Positions 15,761-24,133 of a DNA stretch of 40,437 bases are shown here, in pieces. This stretch comes from Thermoplasmata archaeon. Its GTDB lineage: Archaea > Thermoplasmatota > Thermoplasmata > Lutacidiplasmatales > UBA184. Position numbers and translations under genes: made by a program. The stretch is from the NCBI GenBank assembly GCA_021798195.1, contig JAJZYH010000015.1, positions 1 through 40,437 of the forward strand, in the 5' to 3' direction. The notes beneath the pieces are model-generated. The model made no database searches. It saw only the letters and a program-made list of their open reading frames with translations, and was not told the DNA's origin. Positions within the stretch are counted from its first letter, which is position 1. Every line of letters begins with the position of its first letter.

Positions 15761-16885
15761 ATGAGGTGGGCCATCTACCTGGACATGGATGCCTTCTACC
15801 TGTCCTGCGAGGCTCGCCGTCGACCTGAGATCCGGGGACGGCCCGCGGTGGTCGCCCACGACCCCGCGGGGGGGAAGGGGCGCGGGGTGGTGCTCTCGGC
15901 CTCCTACGAGGCTCGCAAGCATGGCTTCCGATCGGCGATGCCGGTCCGGGAGGCCTGGCGGCTCGGGCAGGAGGTCCTCTGGATCCCCCCGGACTTTCCC
16001 TACTACGAGGCCACCTCCCGGGAGGTGATGGCCCTCCTTCGGCAGCGCTCCCCGGCCGCCCGCCAGTTCAGCATCGACGAGGCGGCACTTCCCTGGGACG
16101 GGGAGGACGCGTCGGGAGCGGAAGCGGAGGGGCGGGCCATCCAGGACGAGATCCGGAACCGGCTCGGGCTCCCCTGCTCCGTGGGCATCGGCCCCTCCAT
16201 CCTGCTCGCCAAGATGGCCTCGGACCGGGCGAAACCGGGCGGGCTCGTGGTCATATCCCCGGGGGATGTGGCGGAGTTCGTGGGATCCCTCCCCGTCCGG
16301 GCGGTGCCGGGGGTGGGAGCGGTCACCGAGAGGGACCTGGGGGCCGTGGGTGTCCGGCGGGTGGGAGACTGCCTTGCCGTGCCGGGCCCCGCCCTGCGCC
16401 GCGCCGTGGGCCCCCTGGCCGGCCTGCTCCGGGACCTGGCCCGGGGACGCTGGGAAGAGGAGCCCTGGCCCGAGGAGTCGGAGCCCAAGTCCCTCGGGGC
16501 CATGAGCACGTTCTCGGAGGACACTTCGGATCCGGAGGAGCTCACCCGGACGCTCCGACGGTTCCTCGACGACCTGGAGCGGACCCTTAAGCACCAGGGA
16601 TATGCGTATCGTACCGTCACGCTCCGCGTCCGCTTTGCCGACTTCCACGCCCTGCAGCGGAGCCGGAGCCTCCCTCACCACACCCACGAGACGAGGAGCG
16701 CGCTGGGCGTGGCCACTACGCTCCTGCGGGAGATCCTCCACCCGGATCCGGCCCATCCGAAGCGACCGGTCCGGACCGTGGGCCTCACCCTGGGGGACCT
16801 CAAGCCCTGGGCCGGGGGCCAGAAGGACCTCAGCTCCTTTGCTCGGGAGACCGACGGATCCCAGGCCCCGCTCCCGGACCCCTGA
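15761..16885 (+). CDS. dinB: DNA polymerase IV (DinB, Y family)
   Basis: 374 residues. The catalytic acids are Asp8 and Asp10 (YLDMDAFY) and Asp106-Glu107 (FSIDEA), matching the spacing in the archaeal enzyme Dpo4; Tyr13 is at the steric-gate position. VLSASYEARKHGFRSAMP is a typical finger-domain motif. A helix-hairpin-helix (about 180-200: PVRAVPGVGAV) and little-finger domain follow. The C-terminal QKDLSSFA resembles a PCNA-interacting box (Q-x2-L-x2-F-x) with one aromatic lost. The enzyme copies past damaged template bases. It follows the KaiC pair by 39 bases; ATG 15761 has a weak GGAG upstream. Confidence 0.93.
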   Translation: MRWAIYLDMDAFYLSCEARRRPEIRGRPAVVAHDPAGGKGRGVVLSASYEARKHGFRSAMPVREAWRLGQEVLWIPPDFPYYEATSREVMALLRQRSPAARQFSIDEAALPWDGEDASGAEAEGRAIQDEIRNRLGLPCSVGIGPSILLAKMASDRAKPGGLVVISPGDVAEFVGSLPVRAVPGVGAVTERDLGAVGVRRVGDCLAVPGPALRRAVGPLAGLLRDLARGRWEEEPWPEESEPKSLGAMSTFSEDTSDPEELTRTLRRFLDDLERTLKHQGYAYRTVTLRVRFADFHALQRSRSLPHHTHETRSALGVATTLLREILHPDPAHPKRPVRTVGLTLGDLKPWAGGQKDLSSFARETDGSQAPLPDP

Positions 16886-16942
16886 CGGTCGCGAGGCCCG
16901 GAACGTTCTTCCCTTGCCCGGCCTCGCCCCGGAGGAGAACGG

Positions 16943-18268
16943 ATGGGGAGGGAGAATGCGATGGAGGCCCGGCGCGCATGGTCACGGGAGGCGAGGGACC
17001 TCCGGGCCCCTGAGATCCGGGGGATCTACCCCATCCCCCGCTATGCGGGTCTTTCCCTCGCCAACCTTCCGGCCACCCTGTTGAGGCGCATGGGGACTGA
17101 GCCCCCCAGGGAGATCCTTCCGCCGCTCGACGCTGCCCGCGTACCGCCTGGGGACGCGCCCCGGACCAGCGTCGTGCTCCTCATGGATTCCCTGGGCTGG
17201 CGCCAGCTGGAAGAGTTCGCCGACCAGGCCCGGACCCCTCTCGAACGGTCCGTGGCCCAATGGATGGAGGCACGTGGCCATCCCATCACCACGGTCTTCC
17301 CGTCGACCACCTCCTCCGCCCTCCTCTCCCTGTCCACCGGCACACCTCCCGCCCGCCATGGCATCGTGGGGTACACCGAGTACTTCCCCCGCTGGGGCGC
17401 CATCTACAACACGCTCACCCTCTCCCCCGTGGGCGCTTCTGCCGGCAGCGTCCTGTGGGATCCGGACACGTTCGCAGCGTTGTGGAACCCCGTTCCCACC
17501 ATCTTCCAGCATCTGTCCCCCTCCGTGGTGCTGCTGCCGGAAGAGCTCGCGGGGTCCGGCTTCTCCCGCATCGCCTACCAGGGAGCCCGGCGGATCCCCT
17601 TCCGGTCCCTCTCGGACCTGGAGCATCTCCTCACCGCCCTCCTCTGCCAGGAGCCATCCCAGCGTCCCCGCCTCGTCTGGATCTACTGGGACGCGCTGGA
17701 CCGGGTCGCCCATGTCCGGGGCCCGCTCCCCGGGGTCGCGGGGCATGAGATCCTCCACATGGCCCTCACCCTGGCATCGGTGGCCCGAAACGTTCCGGCC
17801 GAGACTCTCGGGGAGGTAGAGCTCTTCGTGACCGGGGATCACGGGCATCTGGATCTGGATCCCCGGGCGGTCCGCAACGCGGACGGTGACGAGCCTCTGT
17901 TCCACCTCCTCGCAAGACCCCCCGCGGGAGAGCGCCGGGCGGTCTTCCTCCAGGCCGCCCGGGGGCGCCTCGAGGAACTGGGAGCTTACCTCGCCACATC
18001 GCTTCCCCCGGACTGGCTGGTCCTCCCTCGGGAGGAGGTGGCACGGGCCGATCTGTTGGGACCCGGGCCGAACCATCCGGAACTGTGGGAACGGTTGGGG
18101 GACTTCCTCGTGTTGCCTCCTCCGGGTGCGTCATGGGTCCGACAACCTCCCGGGACCTCCCGGAAGGAATCCGGTCCTCTTCTCGGGGCGCACGGGGGCC
18201 TCACGCCGGATGAACTCCTCGTCCCCCTTGTGGTGGCCCGAGGCAGGGAGCTCAGGGAGCTCCCGTGA
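16943..18268 (+). CDS. Type I phosphodiesterase/nucleotide pyrophosphatase-like protein
   Basis: 441 residues, alkaline-phosphatase superfamily. VLLMDSLGWRQLE (first metal-binding Asp82), VFPSTTSSALLSLSTG (nucleophile Ser/Thr among 121-123), then WIYWDALDRVAHVRG and FVTGDHGHLDLD (metal ligands) are in the expected order. The protein has no signal peptide and should act in the cytoplasm. Such enzymes split phosphodiester or pyrophosphate bonds, in nucleotides, nucleotide sugars or alkyl phosphates; the substrate is unknown. GGAGGAGA just upstream supports ATG 16943. It lies between dinB and the aIF5B gene in the same run. Confidence 0.8.
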   Translation: MGRENAMEARRAWSREARDLRAPEIRGIYPIPRYAGLSLANLPATLLRRMGTEPPREILPPLDAARVPPGDAPRTSVVLLMDSLGWRQLEEFADQARTPLERSVAQWMEARGHPITTVFPSTTSSALLSLSTGTPPARHGIVGYTEYFPRWGAIYNTLTLSPVGASAGSVLWDPDTFAALWNPVPTIFQHLSPSVVLLPEELAGSGFSRIAYQGARRIPFRSLSDLEHLLTALLCQEPSQRPRLVWIYWDALDRVAHVRGPLPGVAGHEILHMALTLASVARNVPAETLGEVELFVTGDHGHLDLDPRAVRNADGDEPLFHLLARPPAGERRAVFLQAARGRLEELGAYLATSLPPDWLVLPREEVARADLLGPGPNHPELWERLGDFLVLPPPGASWVRQPPGTSRKESGPLLGAHGGLTPDELLVPLVVARGRELRELP

Positions 18269-18318
18269 GGAAGGGGCATCCGCGAAACGTTTTGTGATGC
18301 TCGGGGTGGGAGGCCGGG

Positions 18319-20079
18319 ATGGCGCTGCGGCAACCCATCGTCTCCCTCATGGGCCACGTGGACCACGGGAAGACCACGCTCCTCGACCGGATCGCGGGTT
18401 CGGTGAAGGCCGAACGGGAGGCGGGGGGGATCACCCAGCACATCGGGGCCATCGAGGTCCCCCTGCGCACCGTCGTGAAGCTCTGCCAGGGGCTCATCCG
18501 CACGGATCAATTCACCATCCCCGGACTCCTGTTCATCGACACCCCCGGACACCGGTCCTTCGTGACCATGCGGCGCCGGGGCGGAGCCCTCGCCGACATT
18601 GCGGTGGTGGTCATCGACGTGAACGAGGGGATCATGCCCCAGACCCGGGAGGTCCTGCAGATCCTGCGCCACGAGAAGACCCCCTTTGTGGTCGCGGCCA
18701 ACAAGGTCGACGTGATCCAGGGGTTCCGTCCACCGGCACCCCGCACGGGGATGGCGGTCCACCTCTCCACGCTCCCCGAGAGCACCCAGCGGATGGTGAA
18801 CGAGAAGCTCTACGCCCTCTCCGCCTCGCTCGACGCCCTGGGATTCTCCGCGGAGCGCTACGACCGGATCCAGGACTACACCCGGAACGTCGCCCTGGTC
18901 CCGGTGAGCGCCAAGACGGGCGCAGGGATCCCGGATCTCCTGGCCATGCTGGTGGGACTCGCCCAGCGGTTCCTCGAGTCGGAGCTCGCCGCGGTCGGGA
19001 CCGCGGGCGAGGCCACCATCCTCGAGAGGGCCGAGGAGCGCGGGGTCGGTGCCGTGGCCAACATCGTGATCTACCGGGGGCGCCTCCGGGTGGGGGACCC
19101 CATCATGGTCACCGGGACGGATGCACCTTTCATGACTCGGGTCCGGGGCCTCTACCGACCCAACCCCGGGCGGGGCGGCTCGGCCCCGGGTTCTCGACGC
19201 ATGGAGCCCCTGTCCGAGGTAGAGGCCGCCGCGGGGGTCCAGCTCGCGGCGCCCGACATGGACCGGGCCCTCCCCGGTGGGATCCTCAAGGTGGTGTCCA
19301 CGCCGGAGGAGGAGGCCCGCGCCCGGGATGAGCTCTTCATGGAGTCCAACCCGGTGGCGGCGGTCCAGGAGAACGGCCTGTGGCTCAAGGCGGACACGCT
19401 GGGGGGCCTGGAGGCCCTCGCCTTCGAGTGCCAGGAGCTGGGACATCCCATCAAGGGAGCCAACGTGGGAGCCGTATCGAAGCACGACATCGCGGTGGTC
19501 CGGACGGTGAAGGATCCCCTGTACCGGGCCATCCTGGCCTTCAACGTGCCCGTCCTGCCCGAGGCCTCCCAGGCGCTCGCGGGAAGTGAGGTGCGCGTGT
19601 TCCAGGGAGACATCATCTTCCGGGTCCTCGAGGAATACGCCACCTGGCGGGAGAAGAAGGGGCAGGAGGTCCACGAGGAGAGGCGCAAGGCCATCCTGCA
19701 TCCCGCACGCTTCGAGATCCTCCCCGGGTTCGTCTTCCGCTCCTCGAAGCCGGCCATCGTGGGGATCAAGGTCCTTGCCGGGGACCTGCGCCCACCGGTG
19801 CGGGTCATGCGGGAGGATGGGACGGAGGTGGGCACCCTCAAGGGGCTCCAGGCGGCGGGGAAGTCCGTGAAGATCGCCCCCGAAGGGGAAGAGCTCGCCG
19901 CCGCCATCGAGGGGGCCACCGTGGGGCGTTCGTTCCGCGAGGGGGACATCCTCCTGGTCTCCCTCGGGGAGGAGGATGCTCGCCGCCTGCGCGGGGGGGC
20001 CCTGCGCCCATCGGAGCAGGCGACCCTGGACCAGGTGATCCGCATCCGCCGGGCCAAGGATCCCTTCTGGGGCGCCTAG
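18319..20079 (+). CDS. infB: Translation initiation factor aIF5B (IF-2 family)
   Basis: 586 residues, a normal length for archaeal aIF5B. GTPase motifs: GHVDHGKT (12-19), LFIDTPGH and AANKVDV. Two beta-barrel domains and a C-terminal domain with RRGRAL-type archaeal sequence follow; the end (IRIRRAKDPFWG) is typical of archaeal aIF5B. It promotes ribosomal subunit joining and stabilises initiator tRNA binding. GGGAGG eight bases upstream supports ATG 18319. The stop TAG shares the palindrome CTAG (20076-20079) with the stop of the convergent membrane-protein gene. It is the last gene of the plus-strand run. Confidence 0.95.
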   Translation: MALRQPIVSLMGHVDHGKTTLLDRIAGSVKAEREAGGITQHIGAIEVPLRTVVKLCQGLIRTDQFTIPGLLFIDTPGHRSFVTMRRRGGALADIAVVVIDVNEGIMPQTREVLQILRHEKTPFVVAANKVDVIQGFRPPAPRTGMAVHLSTLPESTQRMVNEKLYALSASLDALGFSAERYDRIQDYTRNVALVPVSAKTGAGIPDLLAMLVGLAQRFLESELAAVGTAGEATILERAEERGVGAVANIVIYRGRLRVGDPIMVTGTDAPFMTRVRGLYRPNPGRGGSAPGSRRMEPLSEVEAAAGVQLAAPDMDRALPGGILKVVSTPEEEARARDELFMESNPVAAVQENGLWLKADTLGGLEALAFECQELGHPIKGANVGAVSKHDIAVVRTVKDPLYRAILAFNVPVLPEASQALAGSEVRVFQGDIIFRVLEEYATWREKKGQEVHEERRKAILHPARFEILPGFVFRSSKPAIVGIKVLAGDLRPPVRVMREDGTEVGTLKGLQAAGKSVKIAPEGEELAAAIEGATVGRSFREGDILLVSLGEEDARRLRGGALRPSEQATLDQVIRIRRAKDPFWGA

Positions 20080-20816
20080 TCGCCCCGGGGAGGATCCTCC
20101 GGAGTCCCTACCTCCTCCGCGGAGGAACCGGGTGCCGAAGTGCCCGGGGTTCCGAATCGGCGGCGCGCACGCTCCGCCGCCTCGATCATGGCCTTCCGCG
20201 TGGCCTCCACTTCCTCGGCGGTGGGCGGGGTCCAGTTGGGATCCACCGGCATCTCGGGGATCTCCGCCCCTTTCCCGCTCATGGCGCCACGTTTCAGGAA
20301 CAACCCCACGTAGAACGAGATGATGCCTCCCACCAGGAGGACCGACCCGCCCGCTACGATGGTGGCTCCCTCCCACATGGGGAGCCCCGCCAGAGCGGTC
20401 TCGGGGAGTTGGACGTCCGCCTGGAACTCGGCGGGAGCGGACGTGTTGTTGTTGTAGATGGAGAGGTAATACGGGAAGAACAAGGTCCCGTTGACCTCGA
20501 GGGTCCCGTGGGTGGTGGGTCGCGCCACCGTGGTCACGATGCATTGCGAGGGGATCCCGGAGGCGGGAGGCGGACACCCTGTGAGCCACACCCGGACCGG
20601 AGAAGAGGAGCTGAAGTCGATCACCAGGGGAGGGGCCGCATTGGGGGGCGCCACCAGCGTGTAGTTGAAGGCTTTCCCGGGAAGGATCTGGATCTGCAGG
20701 GTGTGCTCCACGTAGCCGCTGCTCACAGTATGGGGAAGGTTGAGGGCACCCAGCGTGAGGATGAGCAGCCCCAGCACCACAAGGGCCGAACCCACCATCA
20801 CGAGGCCGGTCCTCAT
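20076..20816 (-). CDS. Two-helix membrane protein with extracellular domain
   Basis: 246 residues. A hydrophobic helix (about 5-27) is followed by an extracellular beta-rich domain (about 30-150) with Asn-x-Ser/Thr sites (NYT, NGT, NNT, NTS) and a Cys pair (CPPPASGIPSQC), then a second helix (about 153-177) and a charged cytoplasmic tail containing an Ala/Glu/Arg-rich helix. The architecture resembles archaeal envelope proteins of unknown role. Its stop codon shares CTAG with the stop of infB. The start ATG 20816 lies about 36 bases from the TATA-like palindrome at 20849-20856. Confidence 0.75.
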   Translation of the reverse strand: MRTGLVMVGSALVVLGLLILTLGALNLPHTVSSGYVEHTLQIQILPGKAFNYTLVAPPNAAPPLVIDFSSSSPVRVWLTGCPPPASGIPSQCIVTTVARPTTHGTLEVNGTLFFPYYLSIYNNNTSAPAEFQADVQLPETALAGLPMWEGATIVAGGSVLLVGGIISFYVGLFLKRGAMSGKGAEIPEMPVDPNWTPPTAEEVEATRKAMIEAAERARRRFGTPGTSAPGSSAEEVGTPEDPPRGD

Positions 20817-20848
20817 GCCGTTCCCCGGCTGTCACATCCTCGCATAGA

Positions 20849-20856
20849 CTTAAAAG
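20849..20856. promoter_or_regulatory. Palindromic TATA-like box, divergent promoter
   Basis: CTTAAAAG reads CTTTTAAG on the other strand. The centre is 26-27 bases from the TFB GTG at 20879 (leaderless). It could also serve the membrane-protein gene on the minus strand with a leader of about 10 bases. Confidence 0.65.
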
Positions 20857-20878
20857 GACTGGGAACCTCCGACCGGGC

Positions 20879-21817
20879 GTGCCGAAGCCAGTCGCGATGG
20901 ACCAGGGCGAGGCACCCGCCCCGGACCGGTGCCCCGGTTGTGGGTCTTCGCACCGCATCCGGGATGCCGCCCTGCAGGAGACCCACTGCGCCGACTGCGG
21001 GCTGGTCTTCGACCGGGCGTTCTCCGCGGACGACGTGCGGTTCGGCAGCCCCACCCGCACCGACGGGGGTCGAGGGGTGGGTCCCTTCGCCCCCGCCGGG
21101 TCCCCGCGGCGCCCCCTGGGGAGCACGCTGGGATCCCTGCGAGATGCCCGGGGGAACCTCCTGGATTCCTCGCAGAGGAACCACTATTTCCATCTCCGAT
21201 GGCTGATGAACCGGGAGGTGACCCGGCACAGCCAGGGGGTCCTCGAACGGTCTCCCGCCCGGGAGCACATCGCCCGGGCCGGGAACGACCTGGGCCTGCC
21301 CCCCGTGGTGGTGGCCGAGGCGGAACGGCTCTTCCGGGAGGGCACGCTCCGGGGCACGTTCCGTGGACGGGGCCTCGGCGCCAGCGTGGGGGCATCCCTC
21401 TATGGCGCCTGCCGGAGGTTCGGTCTGCCCCGGACGCTGGGCGAGATCAGTTCGGTGGTCAATACCCGACGGTCGGAGGTGGGACGCGCCTTCAAGGCCC
21501 TGTGCCGGGGTCTCGGCTCCCCTCTCCCGTCCGTGGCCCTCCGTTCGTACCTGCAAAGATATGCGCAGGACCTGGCCCTCTCCCCGAGGGTCCGGGCCAC
21601 CGTGGAGGACATGCTGCAATGCGTCGAAGGGAACCCGGAGCTCTCGGGCTTGTCCCCCCACGGCGTGGTCGCCGCGCTGATCTACCTCGCATCGGAACGC
21701 AGCGGAGAGCCCCGAACCCGGACGCAGGTGGCTCGCGTGGGCGCGGTAACGGAAGTGACGCTCCGCTCCACCACCCGCATCCTGTCCCGGATCTTCCCGG
21801 ATGGGCCTCCGGGCTGA
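20879..21817 (+). CDS. tfb: TFB-family transcription initiation factor, divergent
   Basis: 312 residues from leaderless GTG 20879. An N-terminal zinc ribbon uses Cys18, Cys21, Cys37 and Cys40. The following B-reader/B-linker lacks the usual PEWRxF sequence and is shortened, although PLGSTLG (about 80-86) resembles the linker. Two cyclin repeats follow (about 120-205 and 215-305): GRGLGASVGASLYGACRRFGLPRTLGEIS matches the first, VVAALIYLASER and the TQVARVGAVTEVTLRS end match the second. It should bind TBP-DNA and recruit RNA polymerase, but the altered reader suggests a specialised factor. Divergent to the membrane-protein gene. Confidence 0.88.
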   Translation: MPKPVAMDQGEAPAPDRCPGCGSSHRIRDAALQETHCADCGLVFDRAFSADDVRFGSPTRTDGGRGVGPFAPAGSPRRPLGSTLGSLRDARGNLLDSSQRNHYFHLRWLMNREVTRHSQGVLERSPAREHIARAGNDLGLPPVVVAEAERLFREGTLRGTFRGRGLGASVGASLYGACRRFGLPRTLGEISSVVNTRRSEVGRAFKALCRGLGSPLPSVALRSYLQRYAQDLALSPRVRATVEDMLQCVEGNPELSGLSPHGVVAALIYLASERSGEPRTRTQVARVGAVTEVTLRSTTRILSRIFPDGPPG

Positions 21818-21849
21818 CCCGGTGCCGGCCCGTGCGCCGGGGAGCTTCC

Positions 21850-22077
21850 TCAGCGCAGGAGATAGTAGCCCGCCGCCTTCTCCCGTACCTTTCTCCGGAC
21901 CCAACCCTTGTTCTGCAGGTCCTGGAGGGCGTTGAGCACCATGTTCTTGGGGAGCTTGGAGGCCTGGGTGATCCGCTCGGCAGTCCCCATCTTCTCCTCG
22001 CTCATCAGCGCGAGTTCCTTCATCACCTTGTAGACCTTCTGATTGTTCCCGGAAAGCTCTTCGGACGGAGTGGACAT
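21850..22077 (-). CDS. Small winged-helix DNA-binding protein
   Basis: 75 residues from ATG 22077, supported by GGGAGGG seven bases upstream; earlier in-frame Mets lie upstream of the TATA box. The protein is one winged helix-turn-helix: helices NQKVYKVMKELALM and TAERITQASKLPKNMVLNALQDLQNKG, then the wing VRRKVREKAAGYYLLR. Small archaeal MarR/Lrp-like regulators look like this. It may be a stand-alone repressor. Target unknown. It faces away from the 56-aa ORF at 22142 across the same TATA-like box. Confidence 0.75.
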   Translation of the reverse strand: MSTPSEELSGNNQKVYKVMKELALMSEEKMGTAERITQASKLPKNMVLNALQDLQNKGWVRRKVREKAAGYYLLR

Positions 22078-22112
22078 GGATGGACCCTCCCTTCGGCCGG
22101 AAGGGGGCCCAG

Positions 22113-22120
22113 ATTTAAAC
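22113..22120. promoter_or_regulatory. TATA-like box, divergent promoter
   Basis: ATTTAAAC is 26 bases from ATG 22142 on the plus strand. On the minus strand it would start transcription near 22090, just before the Shine-Dalgarno of the winged-helix gene. Confidence 0.55.
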
Positions 22121-22141
22121 CCCACCACAGCTCCACCGGGC

Positions 22142-22312
22142 ATGGGAGTGGAAGGGCGCCGACTCCTGGACGACCACCTCCATGACGGGGAGTTCGGGGT
22201 GCGGGTGGACCCCCCATGTGAGTCGGGATGGGTCCACCCGGGACTCCCCCCGCCCTACCGGAACCGGGAGCCGGGGGAAGCTTCCCCGCCCACCTCCGCG
22301 CGGGTGGCCTAG
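22142..22312 (+). CDS. Possible 56-residue leaderless protein
   Basis: A short frame from ATG 22142 to TAG 22310-22312. Support comes from position: the ATG lies 26 bases after a TATA-like box, and its TAG shares CTAG with the stop of the convergent sulfurtransferase gene, an arrangement also seen at infB. The product is acidic at first (LLDDHLHDGEF), Pro/Gly-rich later, with one Cys and no membrane segment. No family was recognised. In DNA this GC-rich an open frame of this size can occur by chance. Confidence 0.4.
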   Translation: MGVEGRRLLDDHLHDGEFGVRVDPPCESGWVHPGLPPPYRNREPGEASPPTSARVA

Positions 22313-23178
22313 GGCTGCGGCCGTTCGATGGGGCTGCGGATCTGGTTCCCCCACTCGGCCCACGAACCATCGTAGTTCCGGACCCGGGGGTACCCCAGGA
22401 GATACTTCAGCACGAACCACGTGTGGCTGGAGCGCTCCCCGATGCGACAGTAAACGACGACCTCCTTCTCGGGCGTGATCCCGTGGTCCCGGTAGAGCTT
22501 CTCCAGTTCGGTGCGGCTCTTGAAGGTCCCGTCCTCGTTCACCGTCAGGCCCCAGGGGATGTTCACGGCCTTCGGGATGTGGCCGCCCCGCTGGGCGTTC
22601 TCAGTGGAGTACTCCGGCGGCGCCAGCATCTCACCTGAGTACTCCTTCGGTCCCCGGACGTCGACGAAGGCCACGGTCCCGTTCTCCACGGCGGGGAGCA
22701 TCCCCCGCACCTCCTCGTAGTATGCGCGGAGCGATTCCCGGGGATGCGGGGCGGGGTAATGCGTGGCCGGAGGGTGCGGGACCTCCTTGGTGAGGGGCCG
22801 GTCCTCCTCGATCCACTTTCGTCGCCCCCCGTTCATCAGGCGGACATTGGGGATGCCATAGTAATCGAAGACCCACGCCGCGAACGCTGCGAACCAGTTG
22901 TTGAAATCGCCATAGAGGACAAGGGTGGTGTCGGGAGAGACCCCGGACCTCTCGAAGAGTTCCTTGAGCTGTCCCGCGGAGAGGACGTCCCTGTGGGCCG
23001 GGTCGTTGATGTCCCGTTTCCAATCGAACAGAACGCTCCCGGGGACGTGCCCCAACTGGTAGTTCGCCGCCGGGTCGTAGTCGACCTCGGCAACCCGGAC
23101 ACGAGGGTCGTCCAGGTGGCTTTCCACCCACTCGGCATCCACAAGCATCTCAGGATGGGCGTATTCCTTCTCCGTCAT
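22309..23178 (-). CDS. Thiosulfate/3-mercaptopyruvate sulfurtransferase (rhodanese)
   Basis: 289 residues with two rhodanese domains. The N-terminal inactive domain contains YQLGHVPGSVLFDW (40-53) and the C-terminal domain has CRIGERS with catalytic Cys244, which fits the CRxGxR[TS] loop of thiosulfate sulfurtransferases. It moves sulfane sulfur from thiosulfate to cyanide or thiols in the cytoplasm. ATG 23178 lies 26 bases from the TATA-like CTTAACTC (23201-23208), so the mRNA is probably leaderless. The C-terminal stop shares CTAG with the small ORF at 22142. Confidence 0.9.
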   Translation of the reverse strand: MTEKEYAHPEMLVDAEWVESHLDDPRVRVAEVDYDPAANYQLGHVPGSVLFDWKRDINDPAHRDVLSAGQLKELFERSGVSPDTTLVLYGDFNNWFAAFAAWVFDYYGIPNVRLMNGGRRKWIEEDRPLTKEVPHPPATHYPAPHPRESLRAYYEEVRGMLPAVENGTVAFVDVRGPKEYSGEMLAPPEYSTENAQRGGHIPKAVNIPWGLTVNEDGTFKSRTELEKLYRDHGITPEKEVVVYCRIGERSSHTWFVLKYLLGYPRVRNYDGSWAEWGNQIRSPIERPQP

Positions 23179-23200
23179 CTTCCGACTTCCTTCCCTGCAC

Positions 23201-23208
23201 CTTAACTC
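23201..23208 (-). promoter_or_regulatory. TATA-like box of the sulfurtransferase gene
   Basis: CTTAACTC on the plus strand (GAGTTAAG on the coding strand) is centred 26 bases from ATG 23178. Confidence 0.6.
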
Positions 23209-23299
23209 GCAAGGTCCCCTTCAGTGTTCCGTCCATATCCGGTGACAACGCACCCGCACCGCGTGGGACCCTGGGAGGGGCCCTGCGGGAACGGTCCCC

Positions 23300-24112
23300 T
23301 CACGTGAGGGTCTTGATCTCCAGGGGGGGCTGAGGGGATCGTTCGGTCAATCGCTGGAGCAGCGAAGGGAGCAGATCGTCCGTCGTGAGGACCGTGACGG
23401 GGACCCCCACCTGGGAGGCCTCCCGGGCCGCCATGGCCACGCCAAATCGCAGGATGGGTACACGGGTGGCCCGGGACGCGAGGTACCACGCTTCCAACCC
23501 GTCCGCAGCCAGGAGACCCAGGGGCTCCCGGGAGAGGGCCCTTCTGAGAAGCGGCACATCCCGGTCCGGATTCAACGAGGGGGAGGAGATGACCATGATG
23601 AGGATCTTGGCGCTGGTGATGGGGACGATCCCCTGGAGGTCCACCACCTCCACGAGGTCGCCCTTTCGTCCCCCCCGGGCCACACGACCCTGGGATGGAC
23701 CCCCTTCCCCGCGGGTCGCAGTGAGGGTCCCCTCGCGAAGTTCCAGTCGGACGCGGTCCCCCTTCTCCAGGTCGGCGGCCGCGATGGCCCGGCACTTGCG
23801 GATGATCCGGAGGCGGGCGAGGCGGTCCTCGAGGTCTCCCGTGAGGGTGCTCAACCCCGCGTGCAGGGCCTCGGTGCCCTGGATGGTGGGCCGGTAGACC
23901 CCGTCGGACTGCGTGATCCACTCGCGCTGGGCCAGTTCCCGGTAGAGGAGGGAGGTGGCCTGCACCGAGATGCCCAGCGCCTTGGCGATGGACCGCAGAC
24001 GGGAATGGGTGCCGGTGGCCACCTCGTACAGGAAGAGCAGTTCCGTGACCCGCCCGGAGCGGCGGAGCGCATCCAGGCCCCACCGCACCGACTCCGAGGG
24101 GTCCTCCGGCAT
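23300..24112 (-). CDS. HTH transcriptional regulator, large effector domain
   Basis: 270 residues. The N-terminal winged helix-turn-helix lies at about 20-85 (SIAKALGISVQATSLLYREL and the wing region), followed by a helical linker (about 85-115), a basic beta-rich segment (about 115-165) and a C-terminal alpha/beta domain (about 165-265, KILIMVISSPSLNPDRDVPL and VAMAAREASQVGVPVTVLTT). This arrangement occurs in uncharacterised archaeal regulators. ATG 24112 lies 26 bases from a TATA-like ACAAATAG at the end of cobA, so it can be transcribed alone as well as from the hem/cob cluster, which suggests a role in tetrapyrrole control. This is inference from position. Confidence 0.7.
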   Translation of the reverse strand: MPEDPSESVRWGLDALRRSGRVTELLFLYEVATGTHSRLRSIAKALGISVQATSLLYRELAQREWITQSDGVYRPTIQGTEALHAGLSTLTGDLEDRLARLRIIRKCRAIAAADLEKGDRVRLELREGTLTATRGEGGPSQGRVARGGRKGDLVEVVDLQGIVPITSAKILIMVISSPSLNPDRDVPLLRRALSREPLGLLAADGLEAWYLASRATRVPILRFGVAMAAREASQVGVPVTVLTTDDLLPSLLQRLTERSPQPPLEIKTLT

Positions 24113-24133
24113 GGGCCGGGAGAAGGAGAGGGA

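Noticed and set aside
17986-21126. Very long antisense open frame across the phosphodiesterase and aIF5B genes
   Set aside because: High GC content leaves few stop codons on the opposite strand; the frame has no family motif or start context, while the plus-strand genes have clear signatures.
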